NCBI GenBank assembly: GCA_003248755.1
Contig: QFQW01000013.1
Span: forward strand, 1-57,994
Source of the DNA: Chryseobacterium sp.
GTDB lineage: Bacteria; Bacteroidota; Bacteroidia; Flavobacteriales; Weeksellaceae
Direction of reading: 5' to 3'
Length of the DNA: 57,994 nt
Part shown: one piece after another, positions 28,001 to 35,603 of the stretch
How the letters are laid out: every line of letters begins with the position of its first letter
How positions within the stretch are numbered: the first letter of the stretch is position 1
The notes under the pieces: generated by a model
What the model saw: the letters and a program-made list of their open reading frames with translations, nothing else
What the model was told of the DNA's origin: nothing
The model's database searches: none
Translations under genes and position numbers: made by a program

Positions 28001-28197
28001 TCTAACGGGACTATAACACTTTTAAGAATTACATCGGCATTAGCACCTTGGTAACTTGCACTTACAACTACTGTTGGCGGCGCAATGTCGGGATATTGTG
28101 AAACCGGTAATGCAACAATTCCCAAAACACCGAGAATCACGATGATAATGGAAATAACCGTAGATAAAACCGGCCTTTCTATAAATTTTTTAAACAT
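25051..28197 (-). CDS. RND multidrug efflux permease, HAE1 family (AcrB/MexB-like)
   Basis: A 1048-residue inner-membrane proton antiporter that exports hydrophobic compounds through the adaptor and outer-membrane channel. It begins MFKKFIERPVLSTVISIIIV, and LPVSQYPDIAPPTVVVSASYQGA is the family N-terminal signature. The proton relay is present: the Asp pair in LAVGIVVDDAIVVVEAV (TM4) and the Lys in LIGLLAKNAILIVEFA (TM10). Twelve membrane spans and two large periplasmic loops are visible, and the length is normal. The adaptor gene is 86 nt upstream. Confidence 0.96.
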   Translation of the reverse strand: MFKKFIERPVLSTVISIIIVILGVLGIVALPVSQYPDIAPPTVVVSASYQGANADVILKSVIVPLEEQINGVEGMTYMTSTATNDGTGSVTVYFKQGVNPDIAAVNVQNRVSRATPLLPSEVTQAGVTTTKRQSSNVLIFSLYSENPEFDMTFLQNYANINIIPQIKRVTGVGDVMVFGTKDYSMRIWLDPNKMASYGLVPSDIRAVLAEQNIEAAPGSLGDESNQAFRYTLKYKGRLTEIPEFDNIVIKATTTGQVLRLKDVAKVELGAQDYTSSSNTDGHPAIGMAVAQTAGSNAQDVINQSIDVLDKAQASFPKGVKYVALVNANDFLDASIEKVIHTLFEAFILVFIVVFVFLQDWRSTMIPAISVPVAIVGTFFFLSIFGFTINLLTLFALILAVGIVVDDAIVVVEAVHSKLEQGEKSPLRASINAMDEISGAIISITLVMAAVFIPVSFITGSAGVFYKQFGLTLAISIVLSAVNALTLSPALCAIFLKPHSHEEAKKNFIQRFFTNFNIIFDAFTKRYSRGVLFLLRKKWLAVGGLLVFTGIFVWLMNTTPKSFVPSEDMGGIFMDISLPIGSNENRTKEVLAKVEKIVKQQPEVLHIFKVSGRGMISGTGSNNGMLIVKLKDWKDRTKKGEDLQSFVARMYKETAGIKDAKMTFFGRPTLQGFGNAAGFELQIQDQKGGSVADLNKVTNDFIDKMNQRPEIQRTFTSFNPNYPQYMIDIDIPAAKAAGFSVSDILSTMQGYYGGVYSSNINLFGKQYRVIYQAPYEARENLESFNMIQVRNANGEMAPLSRFITAKKVYGPQAIGRFNLFTAISINGTPNPGFSSGDALNAVQEVASQTLPQGYGFEYSGLTREEVNAGSQTALIFALCCVFVYFLLAAQYESYLLPFAVMLSLPVGLAGAMMFSAWIGGSNNIYTQISLIMLIGLLAKNAILIVEFALDARKKGYTIGHAAISGAKQRLRPILMTSFAFIFGLVPLAISTGAGAVGNQSIGIGAIGGMLFGTIFGVFFIPILFAIFMYLQEKVSGKKDLEKYEGELSE

Positions 28198-28283
28198 ATA
28201 TTATTTTAGATAAGAGAAAAGATGAAAGAAAAAGATTACGATGAGAATCCCAGTTCTCCCATCTTTCAAATTAAATACTAATG

Positions 28284-29432
28284 CTATTTTTTGTTGATGA
28301 CGTTTTGTAATGTCGTTTCTTTCGGAACAACTTCAGCATCGTCTTTAAGAAGGCCAATACCTTCGACAACAACTTTATCTCCTTGTTTAAGTCCAGAAGT
28401 CACTGCATAAGTCAATCCATCCGGAAGGTCTTCAACCTTGATTTCTGTAGATTTTACTTTGTTATTACTTCCGATAACATACGTGAAAACTTTACCTTGT
28501 AACTCATAAGTTGCCGATTGCGGAATGATGATTACATCTTCCATATTATTTGGTAACTGTACAGTTGCACTATATCCGCTTCTCAAGAGTCCTTTGGGGT
28601 TTGGGAATGTAGCCCTCATCGAGAACGAACCTGTATTGGGGTCAACCAATCCACTAATGGATTCTATTTTTCCTTTCTCATCGTATTTGCTTCCATCAGA
28701 TAAAATCAAATCTACCAAAGGCGAATTATTGATTTTTTCCTGAATCGTAGCTCCAGTTGCGTGTTTAAAGAATTCCAACTGTTGTTTTTCATTAATTGAA
28801 AAATAAGCAAATACCTTTGAAACATTGGAAACCGTAGTCAAAGGCTGCGCTGTTGCACTACTGATGTAACTACCGGCTTTGTAAGGAAGCGTACCAACGA
28901 CTCCACTTACAGGACTGAATAATTTTGTATACCCCTGATTAACTTGAGCATTCGTCAACTGAGCTTGTGTCTCAGCCAAAGCTGCTTTTGCAGATTTAAG
29001 CGCTAATTCTGCAGCCTCTAATTCGTAAGCGGAAATGATTTTTTTATCAACCAAAGGTTTGGTTTTTGTCACTTGCATCTGAGCAGTCGCAACTTGTGCT
29101 TTTGCGCTGTTTACAGTAGCTTGAGCCGCCAAAACAGATTGCTCGTACTGTGGATTTCTGATAAGGAACAACAGTTGCCCCTGCTTCACTTGACTACCTT
29201 CATCTACATAAATTCTTTCAACAAATCCGTCAATCTTTGGACGAATCTCTACATTCTGTATACCTTCCAATCTTGCAGGATATTGTGTAAGATTTTCAGC
29301 AGGACCACTTTTCGCAACGATATATTGATATGGCTGTGGTGGCAATTCCTTTTTATCGTCTTTATTTTCAGACTTCGAACAAGATGTCAAAAGACCTAAA
29401 ACAACAAAAAAGCTAATCACGATATTCCTCAT
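28284..29432 (-). CDS. RND periplasmic adaptor lipoprotein (AcrA/MexA-like)
   Basis: A 382-residue membrane-fusion protein linking the pump to its channel. A lipobox (VLGLLTSC) is followed by a charged stretch, a lipoyl half-domain (ARLEGIQNVEIRPKIDGFVERIYVDEGSQVKQGQLLF), a coiled-coil hairpin (about 100-165), the second lipoyl half (FSPVSGVVGTLPYKAGSYI) and beta-barrel and membrane-proximal domains. It is the first gene of the operon. Upstream lie two tandem -7 boxes, each with a repeated operator-like word, but no repressor gene is adjacent. Confidence 0.94.
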   Translation of the reverse strand: MRNIVISFFVVLGLLTSCSKSENKDDKKELPPQPYQYIVAKSGPAENLTQYPARLEGIQNVEIRPKIDGFVERIYVDEGSQVKQGQLLFLIRNPQYEQSVLAAQATVNSAKAQVATAQMQVTKTKPLVDKKIISAYELEAAELALKSAKAALAETQAQLTNAQVNQGYTKLFSPVSGVVGTLPYKAGSYISSATAQPLTTVSNVSKVFAYFSINEKQQLEFFKHATGATIQEKINNSPLVDLILSDGSKYDEKGKIESISGLVDPNTGSFSMRATFPNPKGLLRSGYSATVQLPNNMEDVIIIPQSATYELQGKVFTYVIGSNNKVKSTEIKVEDLPDGLTYAVTSGLKQGDKVVVEGIGLLKDDAEVVPKETTLQNVINKK

Positions 29433-29457
29433 AAATACTTATTTTTTAGATATGTTT

Positions 29458-29478
29458 TCAAACAAACGTTCAAATTTA
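29458..29478 (-). promoter_or_regulatory. RND operon promoter P2 with operator-like word
   Basis: Minus-strand TAAATTTG (29471-29478) matches TAnnTTTG and is followed at once by AACGTTTGTTTGA (29458-29470). The same word follows the second -7 box 155 nt upstream. P2 would give a leader of about 30 nt to the adaptor start. Confidence 0.5.
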
Positions 29479-29606
29479 TTGATTATCTGCAAGACTTATG
29501 TTATGTAATTAATAATAATATCTATCAAAGATAATTAACAAAACCTATTATTACTGATGTTCAACATGTTAAAAAATAATTTTAAAGAATATTTAACATA
29601 ATTTCA

Positions 29607-29633
29607 TCAAACAAATGTTTGAACACAAAGTTA
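29607..29633 (-). promoter_or_regulatory. RND operon promoter P1 with palindromic operator
   Basis: Minus-strand TAACTTTG (29626-29633) is a perfect -7 box. The perfect palindrome TCAAACAAATGTTTGA (29607-29622, 7-bp arms, 2-nt spacer) lies across the expected start point, a usual position for a TetR/AcrR-type repressor site. Confidence 0.5.
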
Positions 29634-29908
29634 ATAATTAATGATTATCCTGATTTTTGAAAGCTTTTTTGATAGATATTTTCCTTAAAGATTCTTAATG
29701 AAGCAAAGCTACATCATTTTTAATAAAAACTAATACCAGAATTACGGAACAGCTTACCAATTCTAATCCAAATTAATATTTTAGAGAATAAGGATAGGAA
29801 TTTTTGATATTAAAGAGATAAGCCAAATATAAAATTTGATGAATTAAATTTTATTAATAACTACAATGATTATTAGAAAAAAACAGAAACAAAGTTTATA
29901 GAATATTG
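29634..29908. other. AT-rich intergenic DNA without visible gene
   Basis: About 275 nt between the RND promoters and the 3' end of the next minus-strand gene. I see no ORF of coding character, no RNA gene and no clear hairpin terminator here. Confidence 0.6.
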
Positions 29909-30673
29909 CTACTTTTTTACAACAGGAAGAATCTCATTCTTATTAAGACCGAATCTTTTGATATCAGAATCTGAAAATTTTTGAGAATAGAAATTGATTT
30001 CAGTTTCAAAGCCAACACTTTTCAGACGGTCAAAATAATCCATTCCATACCAGCGAACGTGGTCATACTGTCCAAAATGCTTTTGACGTTCTTTCGGATC
30101 TGTGATTGTGAAATCTTCGTAAGTCTTTTCTAGAGAATTTCTCATTGGAACCTGGACAATTCCCCAACCTTTCGGTTTCATCACACGATAAAGTTCGGAC
30201 ATTGCTTTTCTATCATCAACAATGTGTTCCAAAACGTGATTGCAGATAATAACATCAAAACTATTATCTTCAAAAGGCAAATCCAGAATATCCGCTTTAA
30301 CATCCACAATCGGAGAAAACAAATCGGCAGAAGTGTAATCCAGGTTCTTCATTTTCTTGAATTTTCTAAGAAATTCTTGCTCTGGTGCAATATGAAGAAC
30401 TTTTAGTTTATCTGTAAAAAAATTGGTTTCATTCTGAAGATAAAGCCACATCTGGCGATGTCTCTCCAAAGACAAAGTTCCGGGAGACAAGGCATTTGCT
30501 CTTTGTTTTCCGTAACCGTAAGGTAAAAATTTGCGATAAGACCGGCCGTCGATTGGGTCTGTGAAATTATTTCCTTTGAAAAACAATACAATTATCGGAC
30601 GCAGAAAAATGCTTAGGTTGATAAGCATTGGTCTCGGGATTTTATTGAGCAAAAATTTGGCTAGTTTTTTCAT
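29909..30673 (-). CDS. Class I SAM-dependent methyltransferase (methyltransf_11 type)
   Basis: A 254-residue cytosolic or membrane-associated enzyme. Unlike classic members, the first part is basic and hydrophobic (LLNKIPRPMLINLSIFLRPIIVLFF), perhaps a membrane-contact helix. Motif I is divergent (LKVLHIAPEQEFLRKF). The later motifs are clear: VDVKADILDLPFEDNSFDVIICNHVLEHIVDDRKA and RVMKPKGWGIVQVPM. Substrate unknown. It follows map by 3 nt and is surely co-transcribed with it. Confidence 0.85.
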   Translation of the reverse strand: MKKLAKFLLNKIPRPMLINLSIFLRPIIVLFFKGNNFTDPIDGRSYRKFLPYGYGKQRANALSPGTLSLERHRQMWLYLQNETNFFTDKLKVLHIAPEQEFLRKFKKMKNLDYTSADLFSPIVDVKADILDLPFEDNSFDVIICNHVLEHIVDDRKAMSELYRVMKPKGWGIVQVPMRNSLEKTYEDFTITDPKERQKHFGQYDHVRWYGMDYFDRLKSVGFETEINFYSQKFSDSDIKRFGLNKNEILPVVKK

Positions 30674-30676
30674 TGA

Positions 30677-31486
30677 TTAAAAATCAACTTGAAAAGCTTT
30701 CTCTTCGTCAGATTTAATTCCCAAAGCTTCATAAATATACTCGTAAGTAGAAAGTAAAACCGGTTTGCCATTATAAATACAAACATCGTGTTCAAAATGC
30801 GCAGACGGCTGATTGTCCAGTGTCGTAACTGTCCAGCCATCATTATGGAATTTCACTTTTTCTGTTCCAAGGTTAATCATTGGTTCAATTGCAAGACAAA
30901 TTCCGTCTTTTAGGACTTTTCCACTTCCCGGTTTTCCGTAATTCGGAACTTGCGGGTCTTCGTGCATTTGTCTTCCAACACCGTGTCCAACCAATTCACG
31001 GACAACGCCATAACCTTCTTTCTCGCAATGTTTCTGGATAGCATTGGAAATATCTCCAACACGTTTCCCTCTAATACACTGCTCTATTCCTTTATACAAT
31101 GATTCCTTTGTGACTCTCAATAGTTTTTTAACCTCATCAGAAACCTCTCCCACTTCAAAAGTATATGCATGGTCGCCAACAAATCCGTTCCAAAAAACAC
31201 CACAATCTACAGATAGGATTGTCCCTTCTTTGATAGGTTCAGAATTCGGAATTCCGTGAACCACCTGGTCATTTGGAGAGATACAAAGTGATGCGGGAAA
31301 TCCTCCATATCCTAAAAATGCGGGTTCTGCGCCATGGTCTTTGATAAAATCGTACGCCAATTTATCAAGATAAAGTGTCGTAACGCCCGGCTTAATTTCT
31401 TTTGCCAACATCCCCAAAGTCTGGGACACCAATCTTGCACTTTGCTTCATCAATCGAAGCTCCTCTATTGTTTTGAGTTGAATCAT
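30677..31486 (-). CDS. map: Methionine aminopeptidase, type I
   Basis: A 269-residue cytosolic metalloprotease that removes the initiator Met from new proteins. The pita-bread fold ligands are all visible: Asp in VDCGVFWNGFVGDHAYTF (two Asp), His in RELVGHGVGRQMHEDP, Glu in AIEPMINLG and Glu in AHFEHDVCIYN. Length is typical of type I without extension. It heads a two-gene unit with the methyltransferase. Confidence 0.96.
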   Translation of the reverse strand: MIQLKTIEELRLMKQSARLVSQTLGMLAKEIKPGVTTLYLDKLAYDFIKDHGAEPAFLGYGGFPASLCISPNDQVVHGIPNSEPIKEGTILSVDCGVFWNGFVGDHAYTFEVGEVSDEVKKLLRVTKESLYKGIEQCIRGKRVGDISNAIQKHCEKEGYGVVRELVGHGVGRQMHEDPQVPNYGKPGSGKVLKDGICLAIEPMINLGTEKVKFHNDGWTVTTLDNQPSAHFEHDVCIYNGKPVLLSTYEYIYEALGIKSDEEKAFQVDF

Positions 31487-31578
31487 TACTTTATTTTAGA
31501 TATTTAGATAATAGACGAATAGATGATAGACTTGGATATCTATTTTCTATTCGTCTATTATCTATTTGGTCTTTAATT

Positions 31579-32013
31579 TTACCAAAAAAGCCCTCTTTTC
31601 TTTTCTTTTTTCATTTTGGAGTAGGCATGAACTTCGCCTCCTGCAACTTGGAATTCTATTCTTTCATTGATGATTTGATAGATTTCTCCCCAACCTGGGA
31701 ATCCGCCAAGATTCCTGTCATCAATGAAAAGATCTGCATCGATTTTTCTGGACTGCGTTTCCGAATCGAAAACTTCTCCTTCAAAACTTGAATTAACAGC
31801 GTAAAACTCTAACCCGTTTTTTCTGCAAAATTCTACAGCTTCTTCCAGTGATTTTCCGTGGCGATATGTCCACAGAATCAATCTGTAACCTTCCCCTTGT
31901 AGCTTTTTCAAAGTTTCAAAAGCAAACGTTTTTGCCTTTCCTATTCCCGGATATGCATCTTCTACAATTGTACCGTCAAAATCAATTGCTAATTTTTTAT
32001 TACTTTTTATCAT
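31579..32013 (-). CDS. Small HAD-like hydrolase
   Basis: A 144-residue HAD-superfamily protein without a cap domain. Motif I is LAIDFDGTIVED (nucleophile Asp and acid/base Asp), motif II lies in RLILWTYRHGKSLEEA, and motif IV is KIDADLFIDDRNLGG. Small cap-less HAD proteins of this type in Bacteroidota include BT0820-like phosphatases, and the substrate here is unknown. It has its own -7 box at 32048-32055 and stands alone, about 90 nt upstream of map. Confidence 0.85.
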   Translation of the reverse strand: MIKSNKKLAIDFDGTIVEDAYPGIGKAKTFAFETLKKLQGEGYRLILWTYRHGKSLEEAVEFCRKNGLEFYAVNSSFEGEVFDSETQSRKIDADLFIDDRNLGGFPGWGEIYQIINERIEFQVAGGEVHAYSKMKKEKKRGLFW

Positions 32014-32047
32014 CTGGTTTTGAGTAAATAGTTATTAAAAATGGTTG

Positions 32048-32055
32048 CAAATATA
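32048..32055 (-). promoter_or_regulatory. -7 box of the HAD gene
   Basis: Minus-strand TATATTTG matches TAnnTTTG and lies 35 nt upstream of the ATG. Confidence 0.55.
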
Positions 32056-32157
32056 CGAAATATTAGAATGAGATAACATCCATTGAAATTCATTTTGTGC
32101 CTACTCGGTTTAATAAAACCTTTCTATAATTCTTCAAAATTAGACTAATTCAATACA

Positions 32158-32200
32158 AAAATCCTATTCAGCAGATTAAGAATCATTTGAATAGGATTTT
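32158..32200 (-). terminator. Terminator of the T9SS cargo gene
   Basis: AAAATCCTATTCA / TGAATAGGATTTT is a perfect 13-bp inverted repeat with a 17-nt loop, 24 nt after the stop codon on the minus strand and followed by TTTG and AT-rich DNA. Confidence 0.75.
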
Positions 32201-32223
32201 GATAATTTAAAAAAGAAGATATT

Positions 32224-33591
32224 TTACTTTTTAATAACTTTAATACTCTGTGTTTGCCCGTTTTTCAAAGTTATCTTCCCAATATAATTTCCGGTGCTCA
32301 AATCAGAAACGTTCACTTTGTTGTTTTTGATTTCAGAATCTTTCACTAATTGTCCTGCAACATTATAGATTGAAATTCTATTCGCCTCATTTTTAGAGAC
32401 GATTGTCAATTCATCTTTTACAGGGTTTGGATAGAAGCTGAAATTATTTCTATCAACATCGCTAACAGCTAAAGAAGATTTTGAGAAGCCAATTGCATCA
32501 AAAACGAAATTATATCCTTCATTAACTTCCCAACTTTCTCCATCATCATAAGATGTATAACAATCACTTCCAATCCCTGAATGAGAAGTAGCTTCCCAAC
32601 GAAGATAATCCATGAATGGAACAGGAGTGGCTTTGACTTCTATAAAATATTTACCTGCAGACAACTCAACAGCCTGAGGAAGTTCAAAATTCAAATCTAC
32701 CGCAACCACATCCAAAGGGTAACCAGGTACCGGCCAATAGCCAAAATAATTCTCTGTTTTTGGCCCTATGTTCTCAAAAGAATAAAGAAGTTCTCCAGGT
32801 GCATCATCAACGGAAGTTCTGATATTGATTGTCGCATTCTTGATATTTCCTAATTGTAAAGTCGAAATTTTGAAATTTGTAAGAGTGAACTTAGTATTTT
32901 CAGGAACAATAATATCATCCGCCAAAGACCTTCCCGGCATACTGCCGCCTGTTTCATGGTTGTTCCCTGTATTTCCTTGACTTGTTGGTGTTCCATAATC
33001 AGGTTGAGTTTCTCCAGTTGAGGAACAAATTCCGGAAACTTGGAAAACGTGGTCATAATAAGAAAAACCGCCAAACCAATCTTCAGAACCAAATTTAGAA
33101 TAATCGAATCTACCCAATTTGGTCGTTTCCTGTTTGTTGATTTCCCAGCTTGCCGGTGTAGAATCACCCGGTTTTCCTTGTACAGATAAGTAATATTTCC
33201 CTTTGGGCAGATCAAAAGTCGTTGGCAAATCGACATTGATTTCGTAAGCCGAATTATCTTCAAAAGTATATTTGAACGTTTGAGAAGTTGGAACTACATT
33301 TTCAAATGACTTGATTAAATTTCCAGGTTTTCCGGCATTGTCCGCATAGAAATAAATATTAACATAACTAAGGTCGGCTGTTCCTTTCAGTGCATTAAAC
33401 TTCACATTGTTCACAGTCAGGATTTTTCCGAACTCCACATCAAAATCCGAAGCCGATGTATATTCGTAAGTTCCGCCTGTTGAAATGTTTTCACCATTTG
33501 CAATGCCATCAGACACAACGCCATAATTGCAGTTTTGAGAAAAAGACATCACTCCGGATATCATCATCAAAAAAATCAAATTTTTCTTCAT
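32224..33591 (-). CDS. T9SS-secreted protein with two jelly-roll-like repeats
   Basis: Starts at ATG 33591 (MKKNLIFLMMISGVMSFSQ, signal peptide); a GTG three codons upstream is less likely. The 455-residue protein has two internally similar segments of about 150 residues: FGKILTVNNVKFNALKGTADL...LPKGKYYLSVQG and ENTKFTLTNFKISTLQLGNIKN...LSAGKYFIEVKA. Each is a predicted all-beta module. The C-terminus is a type A sorting domain (FSFYPNPVKDELTIVSKNEA, then SIYNVAGQ and SIKVIKK), so the protein is exported by the type IX system and anchored or released. No catalytic residues are evident. Confidence 0.85.
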   Translation of the reverse strand: MKKNLIFLMMISGVMSFSQNCNYGVVSDGIANGENISTGGTYEYTSASDFDVEFGKILTVNNVKFNALKGTADLSYVNIYFYADNAGKPGNLIKSFENVVPTSQTFKYTFEDNSAYEINVDLPTTFDLPKGKYYLSVQGKPGDSTPASWEINKQETTKLGRFDYSKFGSEDWFGGFSYYDHVFQVSGICSSTGETQPDYGTPTSQGNTGNNHETGGSMPGRSLADDIIVPENTKFTLTNFKISTLQLGNIKNATINIRTSVDDAPGELLYSFENIGPKTENYFGYWPVPGYPLDVVAVDLNFELPQAVELSAGKYFIEVKATPVPFMDYLRWEATSHSGIGSDCYTSYDDGESWEVNEGYNFVFDAIGFSKSSLAVSDVDRNNFSFYPNPVKDELTIVSKNEANRISIYNVAGQLVKDSEIKNNKVNVSDLSTGNYIGKITLKNGQTQSIKVIKK

Positions 33592-33741
33592 AAAAAACAC
33601 ATTATAATTATGGGATGCTAAACTATGTTACAATATCGGCAAATCCAACCATAATGCTTTCGAAATCCTTGATTTTGAAACAACAATAAACCATTCAAAA
33701 TACTGTAAATCAATATTTTAAATTTTAAAATCTAGATATTA

Positions 33742-35211
33742 TTAAGATTGATTTTTAGAAGCCTCACGAATGAATACGGAAGGCGAAATTCCGGTAATAT
33801 TACGAAAAACGGTTGCAAAAGAACTATGCGATGCGAAGCCACATTCTTCTGCCAAATAACTGATTTTATAATTCTGATATTCCTTATGATTATAAATTTT
33901 CTGACAGATATAGGCGATTCTCAACTCATTGATGTAAGTATTGAAATTCTTGCCTTTGTATTTATTAATGACCTCAGAAAGATAACTTGTATTGGTTTTC
34001 AGTTGTAGCGCAAGACTTGCAATCGTCAATTTCGGATTGGTGAATTTTTCCGATTCTTCAAACTTCTGAAGTTTCTCCAATAAATCCTGCTCTACAGAAT
34101 TAGGAATCTGAACAGATGAATCTTTTTGAATTTCTATAGCAGGTTCCAATTTATTTTCAGTCGAAATGATTTTATCAGATTCGAGTTTATCAATAATATT
34201 CTCGAAAACCTTTCTTTCTTTTTTTCTTCGGTAAAGCAAAAAGATAATCGCGCCAGCCAACACCAGAACAAAAGCTGTCGAAATAATTACAATATTTTTC
34301 TTGGAACTGTCAGCATCGGAAATCGCATCTTTGTAATCTTTCTGTTCAGCATTGATAGCTGACGAAATGGCTTTCATCTCGCTTTCTCTGATGCTTCTGT
34401 TGAGTTTTATAAATTCCTCATTGTAAAAAGAATATTGGGATTGGTCATTCAAAGCTTTGTAATCCTGAGAAAGATTGTAATAGATATCGGAAAGCAGACG
34501 TGTGTCCAGATCATTTTTATGTTTCAAGACAATCTTCAAAGTATCAATCGCTCGCTGGTATTCTTTTCTGCCGGCGTAGACCTGAGACAAAGCATTATAA
34601 ATGAAATGATTAATTTCCTTATTGTAATTGCTCTTGATAGCCAAAGCTTTATTCAGATAAATTTCCGCCGAATCATTCTTTAGAAAATAATAGGAATTCC
34701 CGATATTGTAAAGCGAACGCCTGTGATGATAAACCGCTTGTTCATCGGGATTTTTGACCAATTCAATTTCGCAAAGAGATTTTTTGTAATATTCGCTGGC
34801 CTTTTGATAATTCTCTTCATCAAAATCAATGTTTCCGATTTCCAGATAAGACAAGGTTTTCAAGAGTTTTTTCTTGTCGCCTTCCGGCAATTTGTTGATT
34901 TGTTTGATGGCGTTATCAAGATAGAATTTCGCTTTATCATTCAGATTCAATTGAATATATTGATGAGCGATGGAACCGTTCATTCTTGCAATCAATGCGT
35001 AATCATCGGTTTTTTCTGCATATTCTTTGGCTTTGAAAAGTAATTCCGTTGATTTCTTAAGGTCATTATTTTTGAAATAAGAAACCGCCAAAGTTGCCAG
35101 TTCTTCACTTTTCTTTTTATTAAAATCGTTATCATTGGACAAAATATTCTGTCCAAAAACAAGGTTAGCAATCAAAAAACAACAGAAAAAAAATCTGCGA
35201 AACATATCCAT
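33742..35211 (-). CDS. TPR-membrane-AraC type transcriptional regulator
   Basis: A 489-residue protein combining a signal peptide (about 1-20), about six TPR-like helical repeats facing the periplasm (residues 30-275), one membrane span (IVIISTAFVLVLAGAIIFLLY) followed by RRKKER, and a cytosolic AraC-type HTH domain (NKYKGKNFNTYINELRIAYI, then ISYLAEECGFASHSSFATVF). This layout is common in Flavobacteria and lets an outside signal act directly on DNA. The ligand and target genes are unknown. It stands alone, about 150 nt upstream of the T9SS cargo gene on the same strand. Confidence 0.88.
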   Translation of the reverse strand: MDMFRRFFFCCFLIANLVFGQNILSNDNDFNKKKSEELATLAVSYFKNNDLKKSTELLFKAKEYAEKTDDYALIARMNGSIAHQYIQLNLNDKAKFYLDNAIKQINKLPEGDKKKLLKTLSYLEIGNIDFDEENYQKASEYYKKSLCEIELVKNPDEQAVYHHRRSLYNIGNSYYFLKNDSAEIYLNKALAIKSNYNKEINHFIYNALSQVYAGRKEYQRAIDTLKIVLKHKNDLDTRLLSDIYYNLSQDYKALNDQSQYSFYNEEFIKLNRSIRESEMKAISSAINAEQKDYKDAISDADSSKKNIVIISTAFVLVLAGAIIFLLYRRKKERKVFENIIDKLESDKIISTENKLEPAIEIQKDSSVQIPNSVEQDLLEKLQKFEESEKFTNPKLTIASLALQLKTNTSYLSEVINKYKGKNFNTYINELRIAYICQKIYNHKEYQNYKISYLAEECGFASHSSFATVFRNITGISPSVFIREASKNQS

Positions 35212-35603
35212 TCTCGAATTAATGAATCTAATTTACATAAATAACCACAGTTCCAAAGCAATATTTTTTAATCGCAAAGTTTTTTCTAAGCTCAAAGTTT
35301 CCAAAGTATCAACAAGTTGATTATTTGTATTCTTAAAAAAGCTACTTTCTTGAAAGAACTTTGCGTTAAACACATTAAAAAAGCCGGCAAAAAAAACCGA
35401 CTTTTTTATTTTAATTGTATGTTTGAATTTTTAACCTTTAATAACACTTTAGTCACTTAAGATTAAACAGATATTAATTTTAAGTTCAATTAAGTTAAAA
35501 TCTTTAGATTTTTGAAACTTAGGGATTCTTAGGTGACTTTTAATATTGAAATCATCAAAACTTAAGTGTTAATAATTTATTTGATTAATCTCTAAACAAG
35601 TTC
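35212..35603. other. Intergenic DNA with nested inverted repeats, gpmI 3' region
   Basis: 392 nt without a gene. AGTCACTTAAGA (35451-35462) pairs with TCTTAGGTGACT (35527-35538) at 11 of 12 positions. AAAAAAGCCGG with ACCGACTTTTTT (35377-35408) is a probable bidirectional terminator. CGCAAAGTT (about 35274) and AACTTTGCG (about 35358) form another inverted pair. The first and second would lie downstream of gpmI. Confidence 0.65.
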
